Source: Methylophaga sp.
GTDB lineage: Bacteria; Pseudomonadota; Gammaproteobacteria; Nitrosococcales; Methylophagaceae
Length of the DNA stretch: 64,000 nt
NCBI GenBank assembly: GCA_002696735.1
Contig: NZSL01000015.1
Span: 1,520 to 65,519 of the forward strand
Direction of reading: 5' to 3'
Shown here: in pieces, positions 9,095 through 23,367 of the stretch
How the letters are laid out: each line of letters begins with the position of its first letter
Position numbering within the stretch: position 1 is the first letter of the stretch
The notes under the pieces: generated by a model
The model's input: only the letters and a program-made list of their open reading frames with translations
Told to the model about the DNA's origin: nothing
The model's database searches: none
Made by a program: the position numbers and the translations under genes

Positions 9095-9529
9095 ATGGGC
9101 TGGCGATCAAGAGTACAAATTAATACTGTCGCGCTAGCAGTAGCAACACTGCTAGGCATATTTGCCCTTGGCTTCGCTGGTTTTGCTGTTTATCTTGCGT
9201 TATTGATTTATTATCCACCAGATATTGCTGCCATCATCACCGCGGGTGGTTATGTGTTAACTGCCATACTGGTGATGTTGGTAGCAAAGTTTGCTGTTTA
9301 CCGCACAAAACAAGCATCACCAAGTTTCCAGACCTCCAATAAACCCGATGTAGATGATTTGGAGAATGTGCTGCAAGCAGTTATTACTCCTGCGCTCAGC
9401 AAGTTTGTACATCAGCATCCTGGTAAATCGGTTTTAGCGACTTTACTTGCCGGGTTGGTTGTCGGTTACAATGAGGATACGCGTAATAAGGCAAAAGACG
9501 TATTTAAGCGTTTCTTTGAAGAAAAATAA
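9095..9529 (+). CDS. YqjE-like phage-holin-superfamily membrane protein
   Basis: A 144-residue protein with two membrane segments near the N-terminus (about residues 12-37 and 45-67), a polar linker, and a third weakly hydrophobic stretch LATLLAGLVVGYNEDTR near the C-terminus. Its position directly after the YqjD-like gene and the two N-terminal helices fit the YqjE/holin superfamily III group. GGAG sits six bases before the ATG. No catalytic motif is present. The exact family is inferred partly from context. Confidence 0.7.
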   Translation: MGWRSRVQINTVALAVATLLGIFALGFAGFAVYLALLIYYPPDIAAIITAGGYVLTAILVMLVAKFAVYRTKQASPSFQTSNKPDVDDLENVLQAVITPALSKFVHQHPGKSVLATLLAGLVVGYNEDTRNKAKDVFKRFFEEK

Positions 9530-9605
9530 TGCTTTTCTGACCCGCTAATTCGCTGGTCATCAAAAGTTATTAACATTCAGTTCATTGACGTCAGGCAGGT
9601 GTGCT

Positions 9606-9962
9606 GTGGGAAAAAAACTGAATCGTACTGCTGGTAAAGTGCGGATTGAAGCGTTGCAACACCAGCGTAAGGAACGGATTAGCAAGGCGGGTCTGTTACT
9701 TGAAAGATGGGGACAGCAGGATAGAATGCCGGTAACCGGTGAGCTGGAACTAAGTGAAGTCGATCCTGAATTTATAGAGGATCAAATGACAGCAGAAGTG
9801 CTCAGTTCATTAACGGCTGAAAAAATGCGTATTGTCCGCCAACATTGGTCTGCAGGTCACTCAGCTGCTGAGATTGCTGAGATGGAAGATCAGCCACGAA
9901 ATGAAATACGGCAGGTGTTGGGGTTTGTTGTAGAACAAATTGCCGATAAAGTTTTGAAATAA
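9606..9962 (+). CDS. Small protein with a sigma-region-4-like helix-turn-helix
   Basis: I do not recognise a named family. The 118-residue product is basic at the N-terminus and ends in a region that reads like sigma factor region 4: a helix MRIVRQHW, then AGHSAAEIAEMEDQPRNEIR, the likely helix-turn-helix. It may bind DNA, but no sigma region 2 is present, so it is not a complete sigma factor. The start is chosen as GTG at 9606 because AGGCAGG lies six bases upstream; a TTG at 9585 is also in frame. It follows the YqjE-like gene in the same direction. Confidence 0.6.
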   Translation: MGKKLNRTAGKVRIEALQHQRKERISKAGLLLERWGQQDRMPVTGELELSEVDPEFIEDQMTAEVLSSLTAEKMRIVRQHWSAGHSAAEIAEMEDQPRNEIRQVLGFVVEQIADKVLK

Positions 9963-10003
9963 GCTGCCGATATAGCATTTAGATAAGTTTTTAGGGAGGC
10001 ATA

Positions 10004-10195
10004 ATGGATACAACAAATGTTGCTGCAATGGCAAGTCAGTTGTCCGTTCAGCAGTCTGCCCAGCAACAAATGGTTGCGACGCTTAAACTCAGCAATGATC
10101 AGATTGAGGCCCAAGGCCAGGCGGTATTGAAGTTACTGGATGCAGTTCCAGTGCCGCAGGGAAATTTAGGCAATATCATTAACGTGAAAGTATGA
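10004..10195 (+). CDS. YjfB-like putative motility protein, 63 aa
   Basis: A 63-residue polar helical protein rich in glutamine, ending in VPQGNLGNIINVKV. The short Gln-rich helix followed by a VPxGxLGxxIxVxV tail is the pattern of the YjfB family, annotated as putative motility proteins; the function is not established. GGGAGG precedes the ATG. A terminator follows within 40 bases, so this gene closes the small-protein run that starts at 8512. Confidence 0.7.
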   Translation: MDTTNVAAMASQLSVQQSAQQQMVATLKLSNDQIEAQGQAVLKLLDAVPVPQGNLGNIINVKV

Positions 10196-10229
10196 CAAGA
10201 AGTTAACGCTACATACTACAAGTTTAATT

Positions 10230-10266
10230 AAAACCACCCCAGACATTGTGCTCGGGTGGTTTTTTA
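10230..10266 (+). terminator. Rho-independent terminator behind the YjfB-like gene
   Basis: AAAACCACCC and GGGTGGTTTTTT form a stem around a 13-15-base loop and run into six T. It separates the small-protein cluster from the downstream symporter. Confidence 0.85.
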
Positions 10267-10321
10267 ATGCCTGAAAAACACGTAAGCTTCTACCAAACTT
10301 CATTTTCTTGGATAAGTGGAT

Positions 10322-11710
10322 ATGGAAACCCTTGTTGTAATTATTTACCTGTTTTTTGTATTGCTTATAGGCTTGTGGGCCGGACGGGGCATAAAAACCA
10401 TGCACGAGTATGCTCTGGCAGGAAAATCTTTTGGCATGCTGGTGATATTTGCCACTTTATCGGCATCATTTATCGGTGGTGGTTTTTCCATGGGAAATGC
10501 TGAAAAGGTATTTCTGGTTGGCATCAGTAATATTGTTGCCTTATGGGGCTTTAGCATAAAAGAAATTCTGGTCGCTCGATATATTGCTCCGCAAATGATG
10601 CGTTATCCAAATGCCATTTCAGTGGGCGATATTATGGATGAACATTACGGTAAAGGCGCTCGACTCTTCAGTGGTGTATTTTCGCTCGCTCTATGTGCGG
10701 GGATCCTTGGTGCCCAAATTGGTGCTATGGGGTATGTGTTTAACCTGTTTCTTGATGTTGATCGTGTGTGGGGTGTATTAATCGGTTGCGGCATCGTTAT
10801 CGCCTATTCAACGGTTGGTGGAATGCGTTCCGTAGTCTGGACCGATATTATTCAATTTATCGTGCTGGCGTTCGGCATTCCCATGACATTATATTTTGGT
10901 TTACAGCATGTTGGCGGCTGGCAAGCCATGCAAAACAATTTACCTGCAACGCACTTTACCTTGCCCACAGAACCGTTGGCAGTTATTGCATTATTATCGT
11001 TATTTATGACTTTCATGCTGGGTGAAACCTTGGTACCACCCTATCTGCAACGGTTGTTAATTGGTAAAAGCAGTAAAGATGTTATTCGTGGGTCATTATT
11101 AAGCGGATTGTTCTCGATCCCATTTTTTGCCATCACCGGTTTGATTGGTTTAGTGGCATTAGCCATGCAGCCTTCTTTAGATGCTAATTTAGCGATGCCT
11201 TATGTCATTCAACAGGCTGTGCCACCAATCCTGCAAGGTATTGTGGCAGCAGCCATTGTGTCTATCATTATGTCTTCAGCAGATTCGTTTTTAAATTCGG
11301 CATCAATTGCCTTTAGTAATGATATTGTCAGGCCATTACGCAAAACACCATTAACGGCTACAGTAGAATTAATGCTCGCTCGTGTGGTCACATTACTGGT
11401 GGGCATTGCTTCAATGGTTTTTGCTTTATCGATTGATAGCGTGATCGATATTCTGATTTATGCGTATAACTTTTGGGCGCCAACTGTATTAGTGCCTTTG
11501 ACGATGGCGATTCTGGGCTGTTATGTAAGTCGTAAACGGTTTATTGCAGGAGCGGTGGCTGGAATCGGTTCTGCCATTGTCTGGAATGCGGTATTACAGC
11601 AGCCATGGCAGATTGATGCTTTGGTTGTTGGTTTTTTTGCCAACTTAATTGCCTTTACTTGCGTTGATAGACCGGCTGCAAAAGCCGCGAAACTGTCGGA
11701 TGTTCAATAG
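10322..11710 (+). CDS. Sodium:solute symporter (SSS family)
   Basis: A 462-residue polytopic membrane protein with about 13 hydrophobic segments. The conserved SSS signature region is seen in YSTVGGMRSVVWTDIIQF (about residues 160-180), and SSADSFLNSASIAFSNDI (about 320) matches the Na2-site helix of LeuT-fold symporters. SSS proteins take up small solutes (for example proline, pantothenate, acetate, choline) with sodium. The substrate is not identifiable from sequence. A GTG at 10316 is in frame two codons earlier; the ATG is preferred. No catabolic gene lies next to it to suggest a substrate. Confidence 0.88.
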   Translation: METLVVIIYLFFVLLIGLWAGRGIKTMHEYALAGKSFGMLVIFATLSASFIGGGFSMGNAEKVFLVGISNIVALWGFSIKEILVARYIAPQMMRYPNAISVGDIMDEHYGKGARLFSGVFSLALCAGILGAQIGAMGYVFNLFLDVDRVWGVLIGCGIVIAYSTVGGMRSVVWTDIIQFIVLAFGIPMTLYFGLQHVGGWQAMQNNLPATHFTLPTEPLAVIALLSLFMTFMLGETLVPPYLQRLLIGKSSKDVIRGSLLSGLFSIPFFAITGLIGLVALAMQPSLDANLAMPYVIQQAVPPILQGIVAAAIVSIIMSSADSFLNSASIAFSNDIVRPLRKTPLTATVELMLARVVTLLVGIASMVFALSIDSVIDILIYAYNFWAPTVLVPLTMAILGCYVSRKRFIAGAVAGIGSAIVWNAVLQQPWQIDALVVGFFANLIAFTCVDRPAAKAAKLSDVQ

Positions 11711-11735
11711 CCAGACATTGCTAAGGAATAACAAG

Positions 11736-11996
11736 ATGAAATTAACGATAACCTGTCTTCAACGACTACTGATATTACCGATACTGGCGGCTATGAGTAG
11801 TTGTGCTGCTTATAGTGTAGTCAACAGTGATCGTTATTCGGGATCATCCAGCGCAGTACCTGCTGAATATATACCCTCACCGGGTTTTTGCCGTATCTGG
11901 TACAAAAACCGTGCTCCCGATCAGCAACCGGCCCAGGGTGACTGTGAAATATTGAAACAGAATATTCCTGATAATGCCGTGTTGTTAAAAGGCTGA
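11736..11996 (+). CDS. Small lipoprotein, 86 aa
   Basis: A signal peptide with two leucine-rich stretches ends in AAMSSC, a lipobox that would lipidate C23. The mature part is about 64 residues and contains PGFCRIWYKNRAPDQQPAQG with a further cysteine pair, a pattern common in small proteobacterial lipoproteins of unknown role. The ATG at 11736 is chosen because AAGGA lies eight bases upstream and it begins the signal peptide. The gene follows the symporter by 25 bases and precedes the metal efflux locus. Confidence 0.7.
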   Translation: MKLTITCLQRLLILPILAAMSSCAAYSVVNSDRYSGSSSAVPAEYIPSPGFCRIWYKNRAPDQQPAQGDCEILKQNIPDNAVLLKG

Positions 11997-12028
11997 CTTT
12001 AACGATGCAATCACGCTAGAATTGCTTT

Positions 12029-12349
12029 ATGGTTAACCGCTTACGCATACTGACCGCTATCTTTGTTATCATCAATTTATTGATGGTCAGTGGCGTTACT
12101 GCGTCCGTTGCTCACCTCCCAGATGATCATTATTCAGCCCATTTAAGCATTGCGCATAGTCATGCTGATCACGACTATCAGCATGAGGATATTGATCATG
12201 ATCATCATCTGCATCTGCACCTGGTTGCAGATTTAGTCAGTTATTCACTATTTTTTCAGGCGCGGACGGCTGATGCCGTTGCCAACGCCACTAGCAGTCA
12301 GCTGGTTACTTTGTATTATTCCCCTCTGTTACCTCCCCCTAACGCTTAA
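12029..12349 (+). CDS. Histidine-rich exported protein at the head of the czc locus
   Basis: A 106-residue protein with an N-terminal signal or anchor (about residues 5-28), followed by a metal-binding-like stretch rich in histidine and aspartate, including HSHADHDYQHEDIDHDHHLH. Small His-rich proteins of this kind (CzcI-like) often precede czcCBA and are thought to bind or sense zinc, cobalt or cadmium in the periplasm. The gene lies 70 bases before czcC in the same direction. The family call rests on composition and position rather than on a catalytic motif. Confidence 0.7.
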   Translation: MVNRLRILTAIFVIINLLMVSGVTASVAHLPDDHYSAHLSIAHSHADHDYQHEDIDHDHHLHLHLVADLVSYSLFFQARTADAVANATSSQLVTLYYSPLLPPPNA

Positions 12350-12419
12350 CTTCATAACGTTTTAAACAATTTAATGTTTAGCTGCTGGCTTTTCAGCTGG
12401 TGGTGTTATGGAGTTCATC

Positions 12420-13715
12420 ATGAATTATCAAATAAATTCGCTCGCTGACAGGGTATTGATGCCGCTGTTGCTGACCTCTTTATTGTTGGCGGCGTCAGCC
12501 GTGCACGCAGATAAACAAACAAGTCTGAATCTGGCCACAGCGCTAGAGCGCACGTTATTACAAAGCCCGAGACTACAACAGTTTCCCTATCAGCAACGTG
12601 CACTCGAAGCGCAGAAGCTACAGGCTGGGTTGCCACCCAATCCGCAATTACAGGCAGATTTGGAAAATGTGCTGGGTACCGGCAATAGCCGGGGTCTTTC
12701 CGGTGCGGAATTCACTTTATCGTTAAGCCAGCTTGTTGAAATGGGCGATAAACGGCAAAAACGCGTCGATCTGGTCGATGCCAAATCCAATCAATTGCAA
12801 CAGCAATTTGAGATCCAGCGTCTGGACACGCTTTCTGATGTGACCGCTAAATATCTGCAGGCATTAAGAATAGATGCTTTATTAAGCTGGAACCAGAAGC
12901 GTATTCAGATTGAGCAGCAGGCCCTGGAGGTTATACAAAAACGGGCTGCCGCCGGAGCGGTTGGTCAGGCAGATGTTTTACGTATGCAACTGTTGCTTGA
13001 ACGTTCTGAATCCAGACAGTAACAGCTAAATGGACAACGCAAACTTGCTTATCAGCAAGTTGCAGCCAGTTGGGGAGAAGAAGTCGATTTTGCCGAACTG
13101 GAAGGGCAATTGAAGCAACTGCCAACTTTGCCAGAACAGAATACCTTGGAACAGGCCATTCTGCATTCCCCGGCCTTCTTACAGAGCCATAGCTTAATCC
13201 GCTTGCGTGAAGCCCAATTACGTCTGAGTGAAGCCAAATCCAGAGCTGATTTAAGCTTTGGCGCCGGTGTTCGACGTCTTGAAGGGCAAAACGATAATGC
13301 TTTGGTGTTCAGTTTTTCGATGCCGTTGCAGTTTTACGACCGTAATCAGGGCAATATCGCCGCCGCCCACGCGGACTATGAAGCCGGAATTTTGCAGCAA
13401 CAGCTGACCCAAACTGAATCACGGATGGCTTTATTGGAAATCTATCAGGCCATGCTGAATAACCATCAACAAATTGATCGGCTACAAAAAACACTGACGC
13501 CTTTGACTCAGGAGCTGCTGAAACAAACCGAAACCGGTTATCAATCAGGACAATACAACGTCTTGCAATGGATTGATGCGCAACGCGAAGCATTCACTGT
13601 TGAACGTGATCTGATTGAAGCACAAACCGCTGTGCATACCCAGTTACTTGAACTGGAACGGTTAACCGGGATGCCTTTAAGCCGATCAATCTTTACCGCC
13701 AGTTATCAGGAATAG
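12420..13715 (+). pseudogene. czcC: czcC-like outer membrane efflux protein, interrupted by an in-frame stop
   Basis: The reading frame encodes a TolC/CzcC-type outer-membrane channel protein with a signal peptide ending near VHA. It is interrupted by TAA at 13020-13022, after codon 200. Both halves are in the same frame, and between them translation reads QLNGQRKLAYQQVAASWG without loss of family character, so this is a point nonsense change and not a frameshift. Reading through would give 431 residues, the usual CzcC length. A C-to-T change of a CAA glutamine codon would create it. GGAG six bases before the ATG at 12420 sets the start. The second half has no credible start of its own. Either the efflux system lacks its own outer-membrane channel, or this is a sequence error. 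Confidence 0.85.
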
Positions 13716-13719
13716 TCCA

Positions 13720-14946
13720 ATGAAATTAATCATCTTATTTTTTAGCCTGCTGGCACTGTCGAGTTCAGTGGTTCTAGCGGCGACCGATCATGCTCATAGT
13801 GAACCGCATGATCACGAAGAAACCTTGGAAGGACCGCATGGCGGAAGGTTATTGGAAAATGAAAACTTTGCGGTAGAAATAACCATTTATGAACAGGGCG
13901 TACCGCCGGAAATGCGGGTTTATGCCTATGAAAATGGAAAGCCAGTCGATCCTCAGCAGATCAATTTAACGGTAACCTTAACTCGGCTGGACGATGAACA
14001 GAGTCTTATCGACTTTACGACCGAAGCTGATTATCTGTTAGGGGATACGGTTATAGACGAACCACATTCATTTGAAGTGGTTGTGGAAGCCGAATATCAG
14101 GGTAAGTCCCATCATTGGCACTATGAAAGTTTTGAAGGTCGCAGCACGATATCGGATCGCATGATAACGCTGGCAGGAATAGAAACTGAGTCAGCTGGAC
14201 CACAAACCCTATCAATAACCAATTCCCTCTATGGTGTAGTCAGTGTAGCGGAGGACCGCCAGTATCGGGTGCATGCGCCGTACCCCGGCATTATTGAATC
14301 GGTGATGGTTAATACCGGCGATAAAGTCAAAAAAGGTCAGGTGTTAGTGACCGTGCGTAATCAAACCACTTTGCAAAACTACTCTATCCGCAGTCCGGCC
14401 AAAGGTGAGGTCACCCGGCGTATGGCCAATGCCGGTGATCACACTGATATGGGCAGTTTGCTGGAAGTCAGTGATTTATCCCGAGTCTGGGTTGAGCTGT
14501 CGATGTTCCCAGCTGATATCGAACAATTACGGGTCGGTATGCCGGTCAAGGTAAAGGATTTACATCAACATGAATCAGCTGAGGGAAAAATTAGCTACAT
14601 CTCTCCCAAAATGACCGGAGGTCACATTGCCCGGGCTCGTGCTGAAATTACCAATGCAGAAGGGCATTGGCGACCCGGCATGCATGTCAACGCTGAAGTG
14701 ACAGTTGAACAATACCCTGCGGAGCTGGCAGTAAAACACAGCGCCATTCAAAGTTATCGGGATATGCCGGTGGTGTTTGTCCAAAATGGCAATACTTTTG
14801 AAGTCAGAATGCTTACGTTTGGCAAACGGGGAGCGGACTATATCGAAGTGCTTTCGGGGTTAAAACCAGGCAGCCAGTATGTGACGACAAACAGTTTTCT
14901 GCTCAAGGCCGAGATGCTTAAATCCGGCGCCAGCCATGATCACTAG
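13720..14946 (+). CDS. czcB: CzcB-like periplasmic adaptor of a heavy-metal RND efflux pump
   Basis: Membrane fusion protein linking the inner-membrane pump to the outer-membrane channel. The 408 residues start with a signal peptide ending near VLA, then a His-rich, metal-binding-like segment (HAHSEPHDHEETLEGPHGG). The lipoyl/barrel-sandwich halves follow at YPGIIESVMVNTGDKVKKGQ (about residue 190) and SIRSPAKGEVTRRMANAGD. The C-terminus ends in SGASHDH. The start lies four bases after the czcC stop and the end ten bases before czcA, so the genes form one operon. Confidence 0.92.
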   Translation: MKLIILFFSLLALSSSVVLAATDHAHSEPHDHEETLEGPHGGRLLENENFAVEITIYEQGVPPEMRVYAYENGKPVDPQQINLTVTLTRLDDEQSLIDFTTEADYLLGDTVIDEPHSFEVVVEAEYQGKSHHWHYESFEGRSTISDRMITLAGIETESAGPQTLSITNSLYGVVSVAEDRQYRVHAPYPGIIESVMVNTGDKVKKGQVLVTVRNQTTLQNYSIRSPAKGEVTRRMANAGDHTDMGSLLEVSDLSRVWVELSMFPADIEQLRVGMPVKVKDLHQHESAEGKISYISPKMTGGHIARARAEITNAEGHWRPGMHVNAEVTVEQYPAELAVKHSAIQSYRDMPVVFVQNGNTFEVRMLTFGKRGADYIEVLSGLKPGSQYVTTNSFLLKAEMLKSGASHDH

Positions 14947-18084
<3,138 letters not shown>

Positions 18085-18095
18085 TCCAGAAATGA

Positions 18096-18122
18096 AAAAG
18101 CCGGGAGAACCCCGGCTTTTCC
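18096..18122. terminator. Bidirectional terminator between czcA and the DUF4168 gene
   Basis: AAAAGCCGGG and CCCGGCTTTT form a perfect ten-base stem with a five-base loop. A-tracts and T-tracts on both sides let it act for czcA rightward and for the DUF4168 gene leftward. Confidence 0.88.
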
Positions 18123-18146
18123 ACGATATACGAAGCTGAAACGTTA

Positions 18147-18524
18147 TTAGTTAAGCATAGACTGCACTTTGTCACGCAATTGAGCATCACTTTGGATAGC
18201 CAAGGCGATATTGCTATATGTTTCGACATCCAGGCCTTCGTTTTGAACGGTTTGGACCATTTTCTGGCTGGCTTCCTGTTGTAATTTTGCAGCTTGGTCA
18301 GGATCTTCAGTACTTTCCAGACGGCCTGAATATTCATTACGAATTTCTTCAAGATCACCCTGAACATCAACAAATTTTTGCAACTCAGAATCACTGAAAT
18401 CAGTTGCTGGAGCTGTTTCAGGCATTGGAGCTTGAGGAGCTGCCTGTTGTGGTTGTTCTGCAAAAGCAGGAGCGCTTAGACCCAGAGCCATTAAAATTGA
18501 AGCAAAAATAGCTGTTTTTTTCAT
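18147..18524 (-). CDS. DUF4168 exported protein
   Basis: A 125-residue protein with a signal peptide ending in APAFA, followed by a Gln/Pro/Ala-rich linker and a helical DUF4168 domain (about residues 45-125) beginning FSDSELQKFVDVQGDLEEI. The role of this family is unknown. An in-frame start lies further upstream, but ATG at 18524 begins the signal peptide and has AAGGA eight bases before it. The gene shares its terminator with the convergent czcA. Confidence 0.85.
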   Translation of the reverse strand: MKKTAIFASILMALGLSAPAFAEQPQQAAPQAPMPETAPATDFSDSELQKFVDVQGDLEEIRNEYSGRLESTEDPDQAAKLQQEASQKMVQTVQNEGLDVETYSNIALAIQSDAQLRDKVQSMLN

Positions 18525-18729
18525 GGTGTTTTCCTTTATAGATTGTGGAACACATACAGGTTGTTGCGACAATCGTGCCAGAAAGCTGTATTTTTATAAG
18601 TCATTGTATTTAATCTATAAAATGTTTCGTATTACATCTGTTAATGCTTATATGAAGCTTGACGGGTACTTTGGTATGTGTCAATTTGGCCCATGTGCCA
18701 TAAATTCAAGTTTGTTAAGAGGCCATTGA

Positions 18730-20186
18730 ATGCGTTTTCCATCCATTTTCAGCAATCTGCGATTAGTGTTGATCATGCAGGTTGCATTGCCAGTGTTACT
18801 GGTGCTGGCGATGATCCTCGCGATTGGTCTATCTATGGTGGGCCAGTTTATCGAGGAAAGAATGCAGCGGGATTTACAGCAAGTGGCCCGAACTATTCAT
18901 TTGCCAGTTTCTCAGGCGCTGGAACGGCAGGATCTGGATCAGTTACAAAACAGCATGGCTTCGGTTTTTGGTATTACCGAGGTATATGGAGCCTACTTAT
19001 TCGATGCCAATGGCAAGCGGTTAAGCAGTTTTGGTGTCGTTAATCCGACGAAAGAACAGGCAACGGATGCACTTGAACAGATCGCCGAAGGTGAATTTGC
19101 ACAATATGAACGGATTCGTGGCCGGAATGTGTATTCCTTTTTTATGCCTATTTTTGATGCGACTGGCCAGCCAAATGGCCTATTACAAGTGACTCGTCGG
19201 CGCAGTGATATTGACCGTGAGCTGACTGAATTAAAATATTGGGCCTGGGGTAGTTTTGGTCTGGTGTCATTAATTATTCTTGGGGTCATTACCTATTCCC
19301 ACCAGCGTGCCATTGAAACCCCATTGCAGAAATTAGTTGAGAGCATGCGGCGGGTGAGCCAGGGGGATAGAGAACATCGGGCAGCAGAGCAGGGACCGAT
19401 AGAAATAAGCCAATTGGCAAAAGGACTCAATGGCATGCTCAATGCGATTGAAGCTGCAGAGAAAAGTGAAGCTCAGCAACGTTCCGCCCGGGAGCAGATG
19501 GCAGAAAGACTCCGGCAAACCGAAACCATGGCAGCACTTGGACAATTATCGGCCGGTGTCGCTCATGAATTAGGTGCCCCGCTAACAGTGGTTGATGGAA
19601 GAGCCGGCCGATTATTAAGGCGTCTGGAAAACGAAAACGACGTAAAAGAGTTAAATGAAATCCGTCAGCAGGCGGCCAGAATGACCTCGATTATTCAGCA
19701 ATTACTCAGTTTTGGTCGTTCATCGCGTGCTGAATTTCGTGAACTTGATGTGACGTCATTGATCGAGAGGGCCGAGGCATTGCTGGCCAATCAAGGTTAT
19801 CAAGTCACTCTTGTTAAGGGACCCATGGCAACAATTAAAGGCGATTCATTAAGCCTGGAGCAGGGATTGATCAATTTATTACGCAATGCCTGTCAGGCCT
19901 GTCCTGAGGGCCCGGTTGAACTCTGTTGGGAACAGGATGGGAAACAGTTAAAAATCCATATAGACGATGCCGGCCCTGGTATTAACGAGGAGCAGAAAGC
20001 CCAGATTTTTGATCCCTTTGTCACCACCAAAGCGCCGGGCGAAGGAAGTGGTCTGGGGCTGGCTATTGTGAAACGGATCCTGCGAGAACATCAGGGGGAG
20101 ATTATTTTGAGTCATAGTCCACTGGGTGGGGCCAGATTCAGTCTAATTTTACCGTTGGTTTTAACTACAGATTGCGGAACAAGCGC

Positions 20187-20190
<4 letters not shown>
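18730..20190 (+). CDS. Sensor histidine kinase
   Basis: A 486-residue membrane kinase. Two membrane segments (about residues 12-38 and 172-192) flank a periplasmic sensor of about 130 residues, then a HAMP-like region. The phosphoacceptor helix is [17 protein letters not shown], with the histidine near 279. The ATPase has [11 protein letters not shown] (N box), DDAGPGI (G1) and [15 protein letters not shown] (G2). The stop overlaps the start of the NtrC-type regulator as ATGA, so they form a pair. The signal is unknown. Adjacency to the czc locus makes a metal or envelope cue possible but not shown. Confidence 0.92.
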
Positions 20191-21610
<1,420 letters not shown>

Positions 21611-21614
<4 letters not shown>

Positions 21615-22744
21615 TTCCTCGAAATATAACCCCATTTATCACGAATTTTTATTGCCGCCAAACCTTCATTAAACGGTTGAGCATGTTCAAATTGTGGTTC
21701 GATAACCAGTTCACCCTGCCGGTTAATATAACCATACTGCCGATAATTATAGGTTATCACCGCCAGACCATCCGAAAATGAATATGCCCAGACATATTCC
21801 GGTTCAATTTCAATCTGGCCTTCGGTATTGATATAGCCAACCTTGGCGTTTTTCTCCACACGGGCTAACCCTTCGCGGAAATTCCAGGCATCATCAAAAT
21901 ACGGCTTGACTACTATTTCTCCACTGGAATCAATAAAACCGTATAGCCCATTTTGTTTGATTACCGCAAAACCCTCACCAAATGCTTTGGCTTGATCAAA
22001 TTGAGGACGTATCAGCCAATCCCCTTTTTTATCGATGTAGCCCCACTTACCCTCAACAAATACAGCAGCATAACCCTCGCGAAATACCCGGCTCTGGGCA
22101 AATGCTGGTTTGATTAACCGTTTCCCCTCGGCATCAATATATCCCCATTCTTCATCCACTCTAACGGCAGCTCGTTGTTCGCTGAAGATCTGAATTTCAT
22201 CAAACTGCGCCTTAATGACTTCTTCTCCCTCAGTATTCAGGTAGCCCCATTGATCATTGACTTTGAAACCCGCCAGACCTTCTGAGAAAACGCCCACCTT
22301 GTCATATTTGGCCGGAACTACTTGCTGACCAGAAGTATTTAAAAAGCCCCACATTCCATCCTTGATAAAAGCAGCATATCCCTCTTTAAAAGATTGAATT
22401 TTTGGGTAGGTGGGCTGCAGTATTATTTTTCCATTTCGATCTACAATGCCCCATAGATTATCTTTACGATAGGCGGTGACGCCGCTGTCCAAATCATTGA
22501 TTTCATCGGCGGTGAACAGAATGTCGCCATCAGGATTGATCATGGCAAATTGTGCTATGCCCTGATTGGCAATCATTACTGCCGCTCGGTCATTTTTAAA
22601 ACTGCCGGCATCATCAAAAATAAGATCAATCTTCAGATTTTCTACATAAGCCATGGTAGGCTGAACAGCATGACTGGTAGAGACGCCGGTGAATGTCAGC
22701 GCTGACAGAATATATCCCAATGTTTTAAATAACGTTCTATTCAT
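21611..22744 (-). CDS. WG-repeat exported protein
   Basis: A 377-residue protein with a signal peptide (NRTLFKTLGYILSALTF..., ending near SHA). It is built from about nine tandem repeats of about 35 residues, each carrying WGYIDxxG or a close variant (WGFLNTSG, WGYLNTEG, WGYIDKKG, YGFIDSSG, VGYINTEG and others) and an F-x-EG-x-A element. WG repeats form beta-strand solenoid or propeller-like surfaces and are usually binding modules. The ATG at 22744 is chosen because it begins the signal peptide; the longer frame upstream has no signal. Partner unknown. Confidence 0.87.
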
Positions 22745-22892
22745 AACCTCACCCACTTTTTGGGAGTTATTCCCATGATAAGTCTGTTCTTGTTCGGGTG
22801 AAAAGGTTGTGAAAATAAACTGTTGGGAGAACACCCCTAAGACCCCACTGCAGCTAAAGCGATAGTGAATCAACAATGCTGATGGAGTATGT

Positions 22893-23300
22893 ATGGAAAA
22901 GGATGAAGATACCTATATAGCGCTGAAAATGATGGCAGAAACGATTGATCTGAGTTCACGAAATGATAACGACGAGATTATCGGTCTGGAATACTATGTT
23001 AATTTCAATGTGTTGACTGACGATGAGCTGACCGAACTGATTCAGCTTTGGGATCAAAAATTAACGACCTGCCAAAAAGAAAAACTGGCATCGCAATTTA
23101 CTGTAATCCAAGTGTTTGGCTTAATTGGACTGGCGATGCTGATTGCCTGGTTATCGGGTGGGATTGCCGGCGCGATTGCCAGTATGATTGGTGTTGTCGG
23201 TATGATTGCGATGATTGAAGATAAGCGGGTAAAAAAAGCGAAACGTAACTTGAAAGATGCAGAGAAAGTCTGCAACAAGCTTCATTCTTATGCTCGTTAG
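22893..23300 (+). CDS. Uncharacterised small membrane protein, 135 aa
   Basis: I do not recognise a family. The N-terminal half (about residues 1-65) is acidic and soluble. A hydrophobic hairpin follows (FGLIGLAMLIAWLSGGIAGA and the next 20 residues), and the C-terminus is a basic helix (KRVKKAKRNLKDAEKV). The layout suggests a membrane-anchored protein with both ends in the cytoplasm. GGAG precedes the ATG. It is divergent from the WG-repeat gene and 67 bases before an esterase gene in the same direction. Confidence 0.7.
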   Translation: MEKDEDTYIALKMMAETIDLSSRNDNDEIIGLEYYVNFNVLTDDELTELIQLWDQKLTTCQKEKLASQFTVIQVFGLIGLAMLIAWLSGGIAGAIASMIGVVGMIAMIEDKRVKKAKRNLKDAEKVCNKLHSYAR

Positions 23301-23367
23301 TCTGTTCGAAGGAACCTCCGTCTCGCTAAGTCAGTCTGGTTAAGCTATTAACTTAAGGAATGTTTGC

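Noticed and set aside
12029..12349. His-rich protein as a transcriptional regulator
   Set aside because: It has a signal or anchor sequence and no DNA-binding motif.
13110..13715. Separate CDS for the second half of czcC
   Set aside because: It begins at an internal TTG with a poorly spaced purine run and continues the upstream frame exactly, so it is the downstream half of a broken gene.
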